Source of the DNA: an uncultured Aurantimonas sp.
GTDB lineage: Bacteria > Pseudomonadota > Alphaproteobacteria > Rhizobiales > Rhizobiaceae
NCBI GenBank assembly: GCA_947488615.1
Contig: CANKZU010000011.1
Coordinates: 70,471 to 110,715, forward strand
Length of the DNA: 40,245 nt
Reading direction: 5' to 3'
The notes below the pieces were generated by a model. The model did not search any database. It had not been told where the DNA came from and worked only from the letters and a program-made list of their open reading frames with translations. Of the stretch, positions 1 through 8,619 are shown piece after piece (positions within the stretch are counted from its first letter, which is position 1; the number at the start of each line of letters is the position of its first letter). The translations under genes were made by a program, and so were the position numbers.

Positions 1-513
1 ACCGGTCCGATCGAGGATTCGATGGCGACGCTGGTTTGCGCCCAGTTGCTGTTCCTCGAGGCCGAGAATCCGAAAAAGGAGATCGCGCTCTACATCAACT
101 CGCCGGGCGGCGTGGTGACGAGCGGCATGGCGATCTACGACACCATGGAGTTCATCCGGCCTGCGGTCTCGACGCTGTGCATCGGACAGGCGGCCTCGAT
201 GGGCTCGCTGCTTCTGTGCGCCGGGCACAAGGACATGCGCTTTGCGACGCCGAACGCGCGCATCATGGTGCATCAGCCGTCTGGCGGCTTTTCCGGGCAG
301 GCCTCGGACATCGAGCGCCATGCCCAGGATATCATCAAGCTGAAGCGGCGGCTGAACGAGGTCTACGTGACCCATACCGGTCAGGATTATGAGACCATTG
401 ACCGCACCCTCGACCGTGACCATTTCATGACGGCCGAGGAGGCTAAGGAATTTGGCTTGATCGATAAGGTCTACTCGTCACGCGCCTCTCTTGAAGCCGA
501 GGGCACCAAGTAA
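1..513 (+). CDS. clpP: ATP-dependent Clp protease proteolytic subunit ClpP (5' end cut off by window)
   Basis: Serine peptidase of the ClpXP/ClpAP protease. It forms tetradecameric rings that degrade proteins unfolded by ClpX or ClpA in the cytoplasm. The frame is open from base 1, so the N-terminal part lies outside the window and the first in-window ATG (22) is internal. The catalytic triad is visible: Ser in the GQAASMGS motif (codon at 196), His in MVHQPSGG (codon at 271) and Asp in LDRDHF (codon at 418). The conserved NSPGG oxyanion-loop motif is also present. The C-terminus ends in EAEGTK, normal for alphaproteobacterial ClpP. clpX follows after 231 bp, the usual clpP-clpX order. Identification is secure. 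Confidence 0.97.
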   Translation, partial: TGPIEDSMATLVCAQLLFLEAENPKKEIALYINSPGGVVTSGMAIYDTMEFIRPAVSTLCIGQAASMGSLLLCAGHKDMRFATPNARIMVHQPSGGFSGQASDIERHAQDIIKLKRRLNEVYVTHTGQDYETIDRTLDRDHFMTAEEAKEFGLIDKVYSSRASLEAEGTK

Positions 514-671
514 GGAGGCCTCGTCACGTCGCGGCCACACTCCGCAGTCGATATTGAGGCGATCCGTTAAGCGCCGCTCAAGCAATCGACGTTATGCCGG
601 ATGATGTGCAAAGGTGCGTAGGACGCCTCTTCCGCGACCCTTGGGGGCCGAAGTCGCTTTGCCGGCAGGGC

Positions 672-700
672 TTGCTGGGGTTACGCTCGGCGGAGATATT
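672..700 (+). promoter_or_regulatory. possible clpX promoter (weak)
   Basis: TTGCTG (672-677) and GATATT (695-700) are separated by 17 bp and would start transcription near 707, about 40 nt before the clpX ATG. Agreement with the -35/-10 consensus is only 3/6 and 4/6, so this is a guess. clpX could also be read through from clpP. The rest of the 231-bp clpP-clpX gap (514-744) shows no gene. Confidence 0.25.
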
Positions 701-744
701 AAGAAACGGATCCCTGGACGGGACCGGATCGGAAGGAAAGACGA

Positions 745-2013
745 ATGAGCAAAACGAGCGGCGGCGATTCCAAGAACACGCTCTATTGCTCTTTCTGCGG
801 AAAGAGCCAGCACGAAGTCCGTAAGCTGATCGCTGGGCCGACGGTATTCATTTGCGACGAATGCGTCGAATTGTGCATGGACATCATCCGGGAGGAAAAC
901 AAATCCTCGATGGTGAAATCCCGCGAGGGCGTGCCGACTCCTCAGGAGATCATCGCGGTCCTGGACGACTACGTCATCGGTCAGGCTTTCGCCAAGAAGG
1001 TCCTGTCGGTCGCGGTGCACAACCATTACAAGCGCTTGGCCCATGCGGCCAAGAACAACGACGTCGAACTGGCCAAGTCGAACATCCTGCTGATCGGTCC
1101 CACCGGCTGTGGCAAGACGCTGCTGGCCCAGACGCTGGCCCGCATCATCGACGTGCCGTTCACGATGGCGGACGCGACGACGCTGACCGAAGCCGGTTAT
1201 GTCGGCGAGGATGTCGAGAACATCATTCTGAAGCTGCTGCAGTCGGCCGACTATAATGTCGAACGGGCGCAGCGTGGCATCGTCTATATCGATGAGATCG
1301 ACAAGATCAGCCGCAAATCCGACAATCCCTCGATCACCCGCGATGTGTCGGGCGAGGGTGTGCAGCAGGCGCTGTTGAAGATCATGGAGGGCACGGTGGC
1401 CTCCGTGCCGCCGCAGGGCGGGCGCAAGCATCCTCAGCAGGAATTTCTGCAGGTCGATACCGCGAACATTCTGTTCATCTGCGGTGGCGCCTTTGCGGGC
1501 CTCGACAAGATCATCTCCGATCGCGGCCGCAAGACCTCTATCGGCTTTGCCGCGAATGTCGCCGCGCCGGACGAGCGGCGGACCGGCGACGTCTTCCGCC
1601 AGGTGGAGCCCGAGGATCTGCTGAAATTCGGTCTGATCCCGGAATTCGTCGGGCGTCTGCCGGTTCTGGCGACGCTGGAGGACCTCGACGAGGTCGCCCT
1701 CGTCCAGATTTTGGAGCAGCCGAAGAACGCGCTGGTCAAGCAGTATCAGCGTCTGTTCGAGATGGAGAATGTCGAACTGTCGTTCCATGAGGACGCACTG
1801 AAGGCGATCGCCCGCAAGGCGATCGAGCGCAAGACCGGCGCTCGCGGACTGCGCTCGATCATGGAAGCGATGCTGCTCGACACGATGTTCGACCTGCCGA
1901 CGCTGGAAGGCGTGCAGGAGGTCGTGATCTCCGAGGACGTGATCGATGGCAACGCGCGTCCGCTCTATATCTACGCCGAGCGCAACGGCGAGAAGGAAAA
2001 CGTCAGCGCGTGA
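745..2013 (+). CDS. clpX: ATP-dependent Clp protease ATP-binding subunit ClpX
   Basis: AAA+ unfoldase that recognises tagged substrates, unfolds them with ATP and feeds them to ClpP. The 422-residue length is typical. An N-terminal C4 zinc-binding domain uses Cys15, Cys18, Cys37 and Cys40. Walker A is GPTGCGKT (118-125), Walker B IVYIDEID (179-186), pore loop GYVG (151-154), RKH loop (227-229) and the ClpP-docking IGF loop (266-268). All functional loops are intact, so it should be active. The ATG at 745 is preceded by a purine-rich ribosome-binding site, GGAAGGAAAG (731-740). A hairpin terminator follows the stop. In alphaproteobacteria ClpXP degrades cell-cycle and stress regulators; that is family knowledge, not read here. 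Confidence 0.98.
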   Translation: MSKTSGGDSKNTLYCSFCGKSQHEVRKLIAGPTVFICDECVELCMDIIREENKSSMVKSREGVPTPQEIIAVLDDYVIGQAFAKKVLSVAVHNHYKRLAHAAKNNDVELAKSNILLIGPTGCGKTLLAQTLARIIDVPFTMADATTLTEAGYVGEDVENIILKLLQSADYNVERAQRGIVYIDEIDKISRKSDNPSITRDVSGEGVQQALLKIMEGTVASVPPQGGRKHPQQEFLQVDTANILFICGGAFAGLDKIISDRGRKTSIGFAANVAAPDERRTGDVFRQVEPEDLLKFGLIPEFVGRLPVLATLEDLDEVALVQILEQPKNALVKQYQRLFEMENVELSFHEDALKAIARKAIERKTGARGLRSIMEAMLLDTMFDLPTLEGVQEVVISEDVIDGNARPLYIYAERNGEKENVSA

Positions 2014-2047
2014 CAGTCTCGATTTTCGGGAATTGACGGACGGCATC

Positions 2048-2084
2048 AGAGCCCGTCCCGGCCTCCCGCCGGGGCGGGCTCTTT
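2048..2084 (+). terminator. probable intrinsic terminator after clpX
   Basis: A 14-bp GC-rich inverted repeat (2048-2061 with 2069-2082, one G-U pair, 7-nt loop) lies 35 bp after the clpX stop. It is followed by only a short run of T, so it is a strong hairpin with a weak U-tract. Confidence 0.6.
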
Positions 2085-2144
2085 GGTACTGAGTGGGCGC
2101 GAATGCCGGGCAACCGGATGCCGGCCCGGTTGCCGTCCGAATCG

Positions 2145-2174
2145 CTTGAATTGCCGGACATTGACGCCCACATT
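2145..2174 (+). promoter_or_regulatory. putative heat-shock (sigma-32 type) promoter of lon
   Basis: CTTGAA (2145-2150) followed after 16 bp by CCCACATT (2167-2174) resembles the sigma-32 consensus CTTGAA...CCCCATNT. It sits after the clpX terminator and would give a leader of roughly 80 nt before lon, a classic heat-shock gene. Assigned by eye only. Confidence 0.45.
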
Positions 2175-2262
2175 GACGATCGATGAAGGCGTCGGCCACG
2201 AGTGCTTGATGAAGGCTCGAAGCGGACGGCCGTAGACGGCATATGCCGTGGAAAGGAATTTC

Positions 2263-4683
2263 ATGACCCAGACGCCAGAACGCCAAGGAGCCGGAGAGGC
2301 TTTGCTGTATCCGGTCCTGCCGTTGCGCGATATCGTCGTGTTCCCGCATATGATCGTGCCGCTGTTCGTCGGTCGGGAAAAATCGATCAAGGCGCTTGAA
2401 GAAGTGATGGGCGCCGACAAGCAGATCCTGCTTGCGACGCAGAGGAACGCCAGCGACGAAGATCCGGCGCCTGACGCGATCTACGACGTCGGCACCGTCG
2501 CCAACGTCCTGCAGTTGCTGAAGCTGCCGGACGGGACGGTCAAGGTTCTCGTCGAGGGCATCGGCCGCGCGCATATCGACACTTTCACTCCCCGCGCCGA
2601 CTGGCACGAGGCTTCCGCGCGCCTCATCGAGGAGGCCGAGGAGGATCCCGTCGAGATCGAAGCGCTGGCGCGTTCGGTCGTGTCGGAGTTCGAGAACTAC
2701 GTCAAACTGAACAAGAAAATCTCGCCCGAGGTCGTTGGAGCGGCCGGCCAGATCGAGGATTACTCGAAGCTCGCCGATACGGTGGCTTCCCATCTGGCGA
2801 TCAAGATTTCCGAAAAGCAGGACATGCTGACTCTGGTTAGCGTGCGCGAGCGGCTGGAGAAAGCGCTCGGCTTCATGGAATCGGAAATCTCGGTGCTGCA
2901 GGTCGAAAAGCGCATCCGCTCGCGCGTCAAGCGCCAGATGGAGAAGACCCAGCGCGAATATTACCTCAACGAGCAGATGAAGGCGATCCAGAAGGAGCTC
3001 GGCGACGGCGAGGAAGGCCGCGACGAGATGGCCGAACTGGAGGAGCGGATCAAGAAGACCAAGCTCTCCAAGGAGGCGCGGGAAAAAGCCAACGCCGAGA
3101 TGAAGAAGCTCAAGCAGATGTCGCCGATGTCTGCCGAGTCGACGGTGGTGCGCAATTATCTCGACTGGCTGCTCGGTCTGCCGTGGGGTATCAAGTCGCG
3201 GACCAAGATCGACCTGAAGAAGGCCGAGGAAATTCTCGACGGCGATCACTACGGGCTGGAAAAGGTCAAGGAACGGATCATCGAGTACCTCGCGGTGCAA
3301 AGTCGGCAGTCGAAGCTAAAGGGCCCGATCCTGTGCCTGGTCGGCCCTCCGGGAGTCGGCAAGACCTCGCTCGCCAAGTCCATCGCCAAGGCGACCGGGC
3401 GCGAATATGTCCGCATGGCGCTTGGCGGCGTGCGCGACGAGGCCGAGATTCGCGGTCATCGGCGCACCTATATTGGCTCGATGCCCGGCAAGGTCATCCA
3501 GTCGATGAAGAAGGCCAAGAAGACCAATCCGCTGTTTCTCTTCGACGAAATCGACAAGATGGGCACCGATTTCCGCGGCGATCCATCGTCGGCGCTTCTG
3601 GAAGTGCTCGATCCGGAGCAGAACTCGACCTTCATGGATCACTATCTCGAGGTGGAATACGACCTGTCCTCGACGATGTTCGTGACCACGGCGAACACGA
3701 TGAATATTCCAGGTCCGCTGCTGGACCGCATGGAGGTCATCCGCATCGCCGGCTACACCGAGGACGAGAAGGTCGAGATCGCCCGGCGGCACCTGTTGCC
3801 GAAGGCGATTCGCGATCACGCGTTGAAGGAGGAGGAATTCTCAGTCAGCGCGGATGCTCTGCACGAGATTGCTAGGCGCTACACCCGTGAGGCCGGCGTT
3901 CGTAATTTCGAGCGCGAGCTGATGACGCTGGCCCGCAAGGCCGTGACGCAGATCCTCAAGGGCGAAGCCACCAAGGTGGAAGTGACCGCGGCCAACATTG
4001 GCGACTTCCTCGGCGTGCCGCGGTATCGCTACGGCGAAGCCGAGCTCGACGATCAGGTCGGCGTGGTGACGGGACTTGCCTGGACAGAGGTCGGCGGCGA
4101 ATTGCTGACGATCGAGGGCGTGATGATGCCCGGCAAGGGCAAGATGACCGTGACCGGCAACCTCAAGGAGGTGATGAAGGAGTCGATCTCCGCCGCCGCT
4201 TCCTATGTCCGTTCGCGGGCGTTGGATTACGGCATCAAGCCGCCCTTGTTCGAAAAACGCGACATCCACGTCCATGTGCCGGAAGGCGCGACGCCGAAGG
4301 ATGGTCCATCGGCCGGCACCGCGATGGCGACCGCGATCGTCTCGGTGATGACCGGCATACCGGTGCGCAGAGATATTGCCATGACCGGCGAGATCACCCT
4401 GCGCGGCAGGGTGTTGCCGATCGGCGGCCTGAAGGAGAAGCTGTTGGCGGCGCTGCGCGGCGGCATCAAGAAGGTCTTGATTCCGGAAGAGAACGCCAAG
4501 GACCTCGCGGAGATCCCGGACAACGTCAAGAACCAGCTCGAGATCGTCCCGGTGGCGCGTATGGGCGAGGTGCTGAAGCACGCGCTCGTCACGGAGCTAA
4601 CACCGGTCGAATGGTCGGAGGCTGACGAGCCTTTGACAGGCCGCGCCGACGTCGAGGACGGCGCCACGGCTGTTGCCCACTAG
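2263..4683 (+). CDS. lon: ATP-dependent protease La (Lon)
   Basis: Soluble AAA+ serine protease that removes misfolded and regulatory proteins in the cytoplasm. It has an N-terminal substrate-binding LON domain (about residues 13-210), a coiled central region, an AAA+ module with Walker A GPPGVGKT (361-368) and Walker B LFLFDEID, and a C-terminal protease domain. The catalytic Ser683 lies in DGPSAG. The paired Lys is in GGLKEK, and Lys726 matches the 43-residue Ser-Lys spacing of the E. coli enzyme. I chose ATG 2263 (806 residues) because GGAAAGGA sits just upstream. A GTG at 2248 would add five residues and has no ribosome-binding site of its own. Flanked by a putative heat-shock promoter and a clear terminator, it is probably monocistronic. 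Confidence 0.98.
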   Translation: MTQTPERQGAGEALLYPVLPLRDIVVFPHMIVPLFVGREKSIKALEEVMGADKQILLATQRNASDEDPAPDAIYDVGTVANVLQLLKLPDGTVKVLVEGIGRAHIDTFTPRADWHEASARLIEEAEEDPVEIEALARSVVSEFENYVKLNKKISPEVVGAAGQIEDYSKLADTVASHLAIKISEKQDMLTLVSVRERLEKALGFMESEISVLQVEKRIRSRVKRQMEKTQREYYLNEQMKAIQKELGDGEEGRDEMAELEERIKKTKLSKEAREKANAEMKKLKQMSPMSAESTVVRNYLDWLLGLPWGIKSRTKIDLKKAEEILDGDHYGLEKVKERIIEYLAVQSRQSKLKGPILCLVGPPGVGKTSLAKSIAKATGREYVRMALGGVRDEAEIRGHRRTYIGSMPGKVIQSMKKAKKTNPLFLFDEIDKMGTDFRGDPSSALLEVLDPEQNSTFMDHYLEVEYDLSSTMFVTTANTMNIPGPLLDRMEVIRIAGYTEDEKVEIARRHLLPKAIRDHALKEEEFSVSADALHEIARRYTREAGVRNFERELMTLARKAVTQILKGEATKVEVTAANIGDFLGVPRYRYGEAELDDQVGVVTGLAWTEVGGELLTIEGVMMPGKGKMTVTGNLKEVMKESISAAASYVRSRALDYGIKPPLFEKRDIHVHVPEGATPKDGPSAGTAMATAIVSVMTGIPVRRDIAMTGEITLRGRVLPIGGLKEKLLAALRGGIKKVLIPEENAKDLAEIPDNVKNQLEIVPVARMGEVLKHALVTELTPVEWSEADEPLTGRADVEDGATAVAH

Positions 4684-4704
4684 GCGCACCGTTAAGATTT
4701 GTTG

Positions 4705-4738
4705 AAAATGCCGCCAATTTTGGCGGCATTTTTTTTGC
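4705..4738 (+). terminator. Rho-independent terminator of lon
   Basis: Near-perfect hairpin built from AAAATGCCGCCAA (4705-4717) and its complement (4720-4732), ending in a run of eight T (4729-4736). It begins 22 bp after the lon stop. This is a textbook intrinsic terminator. Confidence 0.92.
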
Positions 4739-4848
4739 AAACCCCGTGAAATCGGGCATCTTGCCGTTGCCGAAGGCGTTTCGATCCGCGAAGGTCGCGC
4801 ACCGTGCTCACGGAGTCGTTATTGCCAAAGAATCAGGAGGGTATCCTA

Positions 4849-5127
4849 ATGAACAAAAATGAGCTCGTTTCTGCTGTCGCGGAAAAGTCTGAACTGTCCA
4901 AACAGCAGGCTAGCTCCGCGGTGGACGCTGTCTTCGAAGCGATTCAGGGGTCGATGGCCAAAGGCGACGATATTCGTCTGGTCGGCTTCGGGACGTTTTC
5001 CGTGTCCCACCGTGCCGCCTCGAAGGGGCGCAACCCGTCGACCGGCGCCGAGGTCGACATCCCGGCGCGCAACGTACCGAAATTCGCTGCCGGTAAAGGC
5101 CTCAAGGACGCCGTCAACAACCGCTGA
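4849..5127 (+). CDS. hupB: HU-family DNA-binding protein
   Basis: Small histone-like protein that binds and bends DNA as a dimer and compacts the nucleoid. At 92 residues it has the normal HU length. It carries the N-terminal MNKNELVSAVAEKS helix region, the hydrophobic core GFGTFSV, and the DNA-binding arm signature GRNPSTG followed by a basic tip. The start is ATG 4849 with a strong ribosome-binding site, CAGGAGGG (4834-4841), 7 nt upstream. A GTG at 4804 would add 15 residues that do not look like HU and has no site of its own. The gene lies alone between the lon terminator and a GC-rich hairpin. lon-hupB adjacency is widespread in proteobacteria. Confidence 0.97.
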   Translation: MNKNELVSAVAEKSELSKQQASSAVDAVFEAIQGSMAKGDDIRLVGFGTFSVSHRAASKGRNPSTGAEVDIPARNVPKFAAGKGLKDAVNNR

Positions 5128-5153
5128 CGATGACATCTCGAGATATTCTCGAA

Positions 5154-5185
5154 ATAACGGCCGGGCGTTAGCGCCCGGCCGTTAT
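5154..5185 (+). terminator. GC-rich hairpin terminator after hupB
   Basis: Perfect 14-bp inverted repeat (5154-5167 with 5172-5185) and a TTAG loop, 26 bp after the hupB stop. There is no clear T-run after it, so termination may be partial or the hairpin may protect the 3' end. The sequence from here to the tRNA at 5416 holds no gene I can support. Confidence 0.65.
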
Positions 5186-5415
5186 GCGTTCGGGCGCTCG
5201 CACGCGGCTAACGGACCAGTCCGATGTTCGAGAATTGCGGGAATGGGATTGAAGTGCTGCCGGTCGTGCGGCGAGCCCATGATCGCGTGACGCTCGCACG
5301 TCGCGCCGCAATCCTCCATACCGTCGGTGCGGTTGGGCAGGGGGCTCGCGACAGTGGAGCGGCGAGGGTGCCGACGCCCGAATCGCACTGCTGCGACTTG
5401 GCCCGGCGGGGACCA

Positions 5416-5491
5416 TGGTGGGCGATGAGAGACTCGAACTCCCGACATCCTCGGTGTAAACGAGGCGCTCTACCAACTGAGCTAATCGCCC
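5416..5491 (-). tRNA. tRNA-Val (anticodon TAC)
   Basis: The minus strand folds into a complete 76-nt cloverleaf. The acceptor stem GGGCGAT pairs with ATCGCCC, the D-loop has AGCTCAGTTGGTAGAGC, and the anticodon stem CCTCG/CGAGG encloses loop TTTACAC with anticodon TAC, reading GTA/GTG-type valine codons. The T-arm carries GTTCGAGTC, and CCA is encoded (5416-5418). A weak promoter-like pair, TTGCCA (minus strand 5530-5525) and TAGACG (5507-5502) at 17-bp spacing, lies directly upstream. It would leave a very short 5' leader, so it is uncertain. Confidence 0.97.
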
Positions 5492-5680
5492 GCCGACGCT
5501 TCGTCTAAGCGTTCGAGGTCTCGCTGGCAAGCCGGCCGGTGAGCGCGAACAAGCAAACAAGCCTCCAAAAAGGGGCCGTTTCACCCGTTCGTGGGCATCG
5601 GCCGCAACCGCGGGAATGACTGGCATTGCCAGCGTCCCGAACTTCCCGCGAACGGCCCGAGAAACTTTGCCCTGTTCTGC

Positions 5681-5709
5681 TTGACAGCATAGGGGGATGC
5701 CCGTAAACG
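5681..5709 (+). promoter_or_regulatory. putative tRNA-Asp promoter
   Basis: A perfect TTGACA -35 box (5681-5686) is followed after 17 bp by TAAACG (5704-5709), a poor -10 match. The start would be near 5716, about 26 nt before the mature tRNA end. Spacing and position fit a stable-RNA promoter. Confidence 0.5.
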
Positions 5710-5741
5710 ACCGCCTCACAAGCCGCAGCGAGCGGTCGAGC

Positions 5742-5818
5742 GCGGGTGTAGCTCAGTCGGTTAGAGTGCCGGCCTGTCACGCCGGAGGTCGCGGGTTCGA
5801 GCCCCGTCACTCGCGCCA
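5742..5818 (+). tRNA. tRNA-Asp (anticodon GTC)
   Basis: Complete 77-nt cloverleaf. Acceptor GCGGGTG pairs with CACTCGC (one G-U), the D-arm contains AGCTCAGTCGGTTAGAG, and anticodon stem CCGGC/GCCGG encloses loop CTGTCAC with anticodon GTC for aspartate. The T-arm is GCGGGTTCGAGCCCCGT, the discriminator base is G, and CCA is encoded (5816-5818). A terminator hairpin follows 18 bp downstream. Confidence 0.98.
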
Positions 5819-5836
5819 TTTTCTTCACAATGTTCG

Positions 5837-5870
5837 AGGCCGATTCCTTCTGATGGGAGATCGGCCTTTT
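5837..5870 (+). terminator. intrinsic terminator of tRNA-Asp
   Basis: AGGCCGAT (5837-5844) pairs with ATCGGCCT (5860-5867), extended inward by TCC/GGA around a bulge, and ends in TTTT (5867-5870). It separates the tRNA from the convergent minus-strand gene that ends at 5913. Confidence 0.75.
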
Positions 5871-5912
5871 GCTCGCCGGAGCGGAACGGAGCGGGTCGCC
5901 TCGCCTCGGCGC

Positions 5913-6242
5913 TCAAATCCCCGATCCGGCCTCCTCCTGGAAATCGCTTTCGAGGGCTGGCTCCGGCCAGTCGACCACGGGATCGCTTGTGGTCTTGCCA
6001 GCCGGCGGCGCCGGCATGGGCATCCAGGCCAGAAGCTCGTCGTCCTGATAGGTGACCGGACATTGCGGATCGCAATCCGTGGCGATCCAGCATTTTTCCG
6101 ACGCGTTGCGTGGCGTCGTCCAGCGCACCGTGTCGACTTCCGCCGGGCCTTGTTCGCTTGCCCGAAGCGTCACGAGAATGCGGTTGCCATCGCGTTGCGC
6201 GCTTCGCATGGACTGCCATTGCGGCGTCTCACGGGGTGTCAT
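5913..6242 (-). CDS. hypothetical protein, 109 residues
   Basis: I do not recognise this family. The start ATG (minus strand, 6242) is preceded by a good ribosome-binding site, GGAGAGAG, which favours it over an upstream in-frame ATG at 6284. The N-terminal half (residues 20-55) has a beta-strand-like pattern (RILVTLRAS, EVDTVRWTT). A centre around 51-72 contains three cysteines (Cys51, Cys57, Cys61) and the acidic stretch QDDELLAWMP. The C-terminal third is Pro/Glu-rich and probably disordered. No signal peptide or membrane segment is seen. It is convergent with tRNA-Asp and divergent from nuoA, so it does not belong to the nuo operon. The codon pattern is like its neighbours. Moderately confident it is real. 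Confidence 0.6.
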   Translation of the reverse strand: MTPRETPQWQSMRSAQRDGNRILVTLRASEQGPAEVDTVRWTTPRNASEKCWIATDCDPQCPVTYQDDELLAWMPMPAPPAGKTTSDPVVDWPEPALESDFQEEAGSGI

Positions 6243-6628
6243 CGCTCTCTCCGTGGTTGCTGCGCCGGAATTTTGCCGACGCACTTCGCATTTGGCCGGT
6301 CGCGCATTGCGACCAGCGGCCCGTTCGCCAATCTAGCTCGTGCGCGAGCGCGAACACCAGAGGCCGCCTGTCTGCGCCTTCCGCGCCTGAAGCCGGTGGT
6401 CGCCAGTCACATGGAGATCGTTCATCGACCATCGGCTTCCGAAGCCTTGCCTCGGCAGAAGGAAGGCGATAATCCTCGCCGCAATGCGAAGAAACGCCCG
6501 GTCTCTTCGCCGCGTTGAACAGCGACCGGGAGGCATGATGCCATGCGCCTAGGTGGCATCGTGCGGCGGCGGTCGTCGTCAGGACCGGCGCGATTGTCAG
6601 GCTGTCCGACAGGGATTGGAATATCGAG
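6243..6628. other. 386-bp divergent intergenic region upstream of nuoA
   Basis: No gene is supported here. The region separates the minus-strand hypothetical gene from nuoA, so it should contain the nuo promoter, but I see no convincing -35/-10 pair. The clearest element is an inverted repeat GATGCCA (6537-6543), 10-bp spacer, TGGCATC (6554-6560), lying 69-92 bp before nuoA. It could be an operator or a leader hairpin. Confidence 0.5.
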
Positions 6629-6994
6629 ATGCCGGAGTTGCTTGCATCCTATCTGCCGATCGTGATCTTCGTCGGCGTCGCCCTCCTCATCGGTCTGGCG
6701 CTTCTCGTGTCGCCGTTTTTGCTCGCCTTCAAGGCGCCTGACGACGAAAAGCTCTCCGCCTACGAGTGTGGCTTCGAGGCTTTCGATGATTCGCGAATGA
6801 AGTTCGACGTGCGATTCTATCTCGTGTCGATCCTTTTCATCATCTTCGACCTCGAAGTCGCGTTCCTGTTTCCCTGGGCGGCGAGCTTCGGAACTCTCGG
6901 CTGGTTCGGCTTCTGGTCGATGATGGTCTTCCTCGGCGTTCTGACGGTCGGCTTCATTTACGAGTGGAAGAAGGGGGCCCTGGAATGGGATTGA
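6629..6994 (+). CDS. nuoA: NADH-quinone oxidoreductase subunit A
   Basis: Membrane subunit of complex I, which moves electrons from NADH to quinone and pumps protons across the inner membrane. The 121-residue protein has three membrane helices (about 8-32, 64-87 and 93-113). It has the conserved YECGFEAF motif with the loop Cys and acidic residues between helices 1 and 2, and the [18 protein letters not shown] block typical of NuoA. The start is ATG 6629, with GGA 8 nt upstream. It is the first gene of a complete nuo operon, and its stop overlaps the nuoB start by 10 bp. Confidence 0.98.
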   Translation: MPELLASYLPIVIFVGVALLIGLALLVSPFLLAFKAPDDEKLSAYECGFEAFDDSRMKFDVRFYLVSILFIIFDLEVAFLFPWAASFGTLGWFGFWSMMVFLGVLTVGFIYEWKKGALEWD

Positions 6995-7563
6995 GTGAGG
7001 GTTTCCGGCCGCTCGTGGCGCACGCGCCGTCGACCGGGGTCGCGAGCGCGGGCGCCGCTGCTCCCACGCATGATCCGTTCGTTACCGACATCAACAACGA
7101 GCTGGCCGACAAGGGCTTCCTGGTCACCTCGACCGACGATCTCATCCAGTGGGCTCGAACCGGCTCGCTGATGTGGATGACCTTCGGTCTCGCCTGCTGC
7201 GCCGTCGAGATGATGCAGATGTCGATGCCGCGTTACGACGCCGAACGCTTCGGATTCGCGCCGCGCGCCTCGCCGCGCCAGTCCGATGTGATGATCGTTG
7301 CCGGCACGCTGACCAACAAGATGGCGCCGGCGCTGCGCAAGGTCTACGATCAGATGCCGGAGCCGCGCTATGTCATCTCGATGGGCTCCTGCGCCAATGG
7401 TGGCGGCTACTACCACTACTCCTATTCCGTGGTCCGGGGCTGCGATCGAATCGTGCCGGTCGACATTTACGTTCCCGGTTGTCCGCCGACCGCCGAGGCG
7501 CTGCTATACGGCGTGCTTCTGCTGCAAAAGAAAATCCGCCGCACCGGCACCATCGAGCGCTGA
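6985..7563 (+). CDS. nuoB: NADH-quinone oxidoreductase subunit B
   Basis: Peripheral-arm subunit carrying the terminal iron-sulphur cluster N2, which hands electrons to quinone. It is 192 residues if it starts at ATG 6985. The MGLSEG start matches related rhizobial NuoB proteins, and a GTG at 6964 lies deep inside nuoA. The N2 ligands are the tandem Cys71-Cys72 (LACCAVEMM), Cys136 (GSCANGGG) and Cys166 (PGCPPTAE). The first 35 residues are variable and Ala-rich. It overlaps nuoA by 10 bp, suggesting coupled translation. Confidence 0.98.
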   Translation: MGLSEGFRPLVAHAPSTGVASAGAAAPTHDPFVTDINNELADKGFLVTSTDDLIQWARTGSLMWMTFGLACCAVEMMQMSMPRYDAERFGFAPRASPRQSDVMIVAGTLTNKMAPALRKVYDQMPEPRYVISMGSCANGGGYYHYSYSVVRGCDRIVPVDIYVPGCPPTAEALLYGVLLLQKKIRRTGTIER

Positions 7564-7577
7564 GGTTGACGATTGTG

Positions 7578-8186
7578 ATGCGCGAATTCGCGACCAAGGA
7601 TTTGGCCGACTACGTGGCCGAAACGCTGGGTGACAGCCTAGCTGAGCATCAGATGGCCTATGGCGAACTGACGCTGGTCGTCGCGCCCGAGAACATCGTG
7701 GGCGTGCTCACTTTTCTGCGCGACGATCCGCAGACCCAGTTCATCAATCTGACTGACATTTGCGGCGTCGACTATCCCGAGCGGGAGAAGCGCTTCGACG
7801 TCGTCTATCACTTGCTGTCGCCGCGGCAGAATCAACGCATTCGGGTGAAGGTGCGTGTCGGCGAGGACGATCCCGTACCGTCGGTTTGCGACGTCTTCGC
7901 CGGGTCCGACTGGTTCGAGCGAGAAGCTTATGATTTCTACGGCATCCTGTTTACCGACCATCCCGACCTTCGCCGCATCCTCACCGATTACGGCTTCGAG
8001 GGGCATCCGCTGCGCAAGGACTTCCCGCTGACGGGCTTCGTCGAGGTGCGTTACGACGAGGAAAAGAAGCAGGTGGTCTACGAGCCGGTCGAACTCAGGC
8101 AGGAATTTCGTAATTTCGACTTCCTCTCTCCGTGGGAGGGAACGGATTACGTCTTGCCGGGCGACGAGAAGGCAAAACCGAACTGA
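7578..8186 (+). CDS. nuoC: NADH-quinone oxidoreductase subunit C (30 kDa subunit)
   Basis: Peripheral-arm scaffold subunit that packs against NuoD near the quinone site. The 202-residue protein is a separate NuoC, not the NuoCD fusion of enterobacteria. The family signature [20 protein letters not shown] and the downstream [12 protein letters not shown] motif are clear. ATG 7578 is chosen because the protein then begins MREFATKD. An in-frame GTG one codon earlier (7575) is possible. The reading frame continues upstream over nuoB, but that part is antisense-like and not NuoC. It begins 14 bp after the nuoB stop. Confidence 0.97.
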   Translation: MREFATKDLADYVAETLGDSLAEHQMAYGELTLVVAPENIVGVLTFLRDDPQTQFINLTDICGVDYPEREKRFDVVYHLLSPRQNQRIRVKVRVGEDDPVPSVCDVFAGSDWFEREAYDFYGILFTDHPDLRRILTDYGFEGHPLRKDFPLTGFVEVRYDEEKKQVVYEPVELRQEFRNFDFLSPWEGTDYVLPGDEKAKPN

Positions 8187-8194
8187 GGTTCGAC

Positions 8195-8617
8195 ATGAGT
8201 GAGGCACTTACCGGCGGATGTTTGTGCGGCGCGGCGCGATTCTCGGCGACGCCGCGGAAGATGGAAATGGATGTCTGTCATTGCCGCATGTGTCAGAAAT
8301 GGAGCGGCGGTGTCTTTATGGCCGTGCCTTGTACCGATGTCGCCCTTGAGGACGAGACGCAATTCGGCCGGTATGTTTCGTCGGATTGGGCCGAGCGGCT
8401 GTTTTGCAAGAGCTGCGGATCGAGTCTCCTGTGGCGACTGCGGGACGGCGGTCATGAGGCCGTCTCCATGCAGAGCTTCGACGACGCATCCCGCTTCGCG
8501 TTCATTGAGGAAATCTTTATCGACGAAAAGCCCGAAACGTATCGCTTCGCCGACGCGACGCGTAAGTTGACTGGGGCGGAAGTCGTGGCGGCCTTCGCTG
8601 CCGAGCAAGGTAGCTAG
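8195..8617 (+). CDS. GFA/CENP-V-type zinc-binding protein inserted in the nuo operon
   Basis: A 140-residue protein of the glutathione-dependent formaldehyde-activating (GFA) domain family. The zinc-binding cysteines are present: GGCLCGAAR (Cys9, Cys11), CHCRMC (Cys28, Cys30, Cys33) and FCKSCG (Cys71, Cys74). The family is large, and most members have no proven activity. The founding enzyme, Gfa of Paracoccus, is linked to S-hydroxymethylglutathione formation, but that role cannot be assigned here. The gene sits 8 bp after nuoC and 2 bp before nuoD on the same strand, so it is co-transcribed with complex I. ATG 8195 follows a GAGG-like site. GC content and codon use look like the flanking genes, so it is not an obvious recent arrival. 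Confidence 0.88.
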   Translation: MSEALTGGCLCGAARFSATPRKMEMDVCHCRMCQKWSGGVFMAVPCTDVALEDETQFGRYVSSDWAERLFCKSCGSSLLWRLRDGGHEAVSMQSFDDASRFAFIEEIFIDEKPETYRFADATRKLTGAEVVAAFAAEQGS

Positions 8618-8619
8618 AC

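Noticed and set aside
592..3300. 902-codon open frame on the minus strand across clpX and lon
   Set aside because: It is the mirror of two certain genes with intact motifs. In high-GC DNA the antisense frame is often free of stops. The Arg/His/Asp/Leu-rich product resembles no protein.
5697..6518. 273-codon plus-strand open frame running through tRNA-Asp
   Set aside because: It reads across the tRNA, the terminator and the opposite-strand hypothetical gene; the product is low-complexity and Arg-rich.
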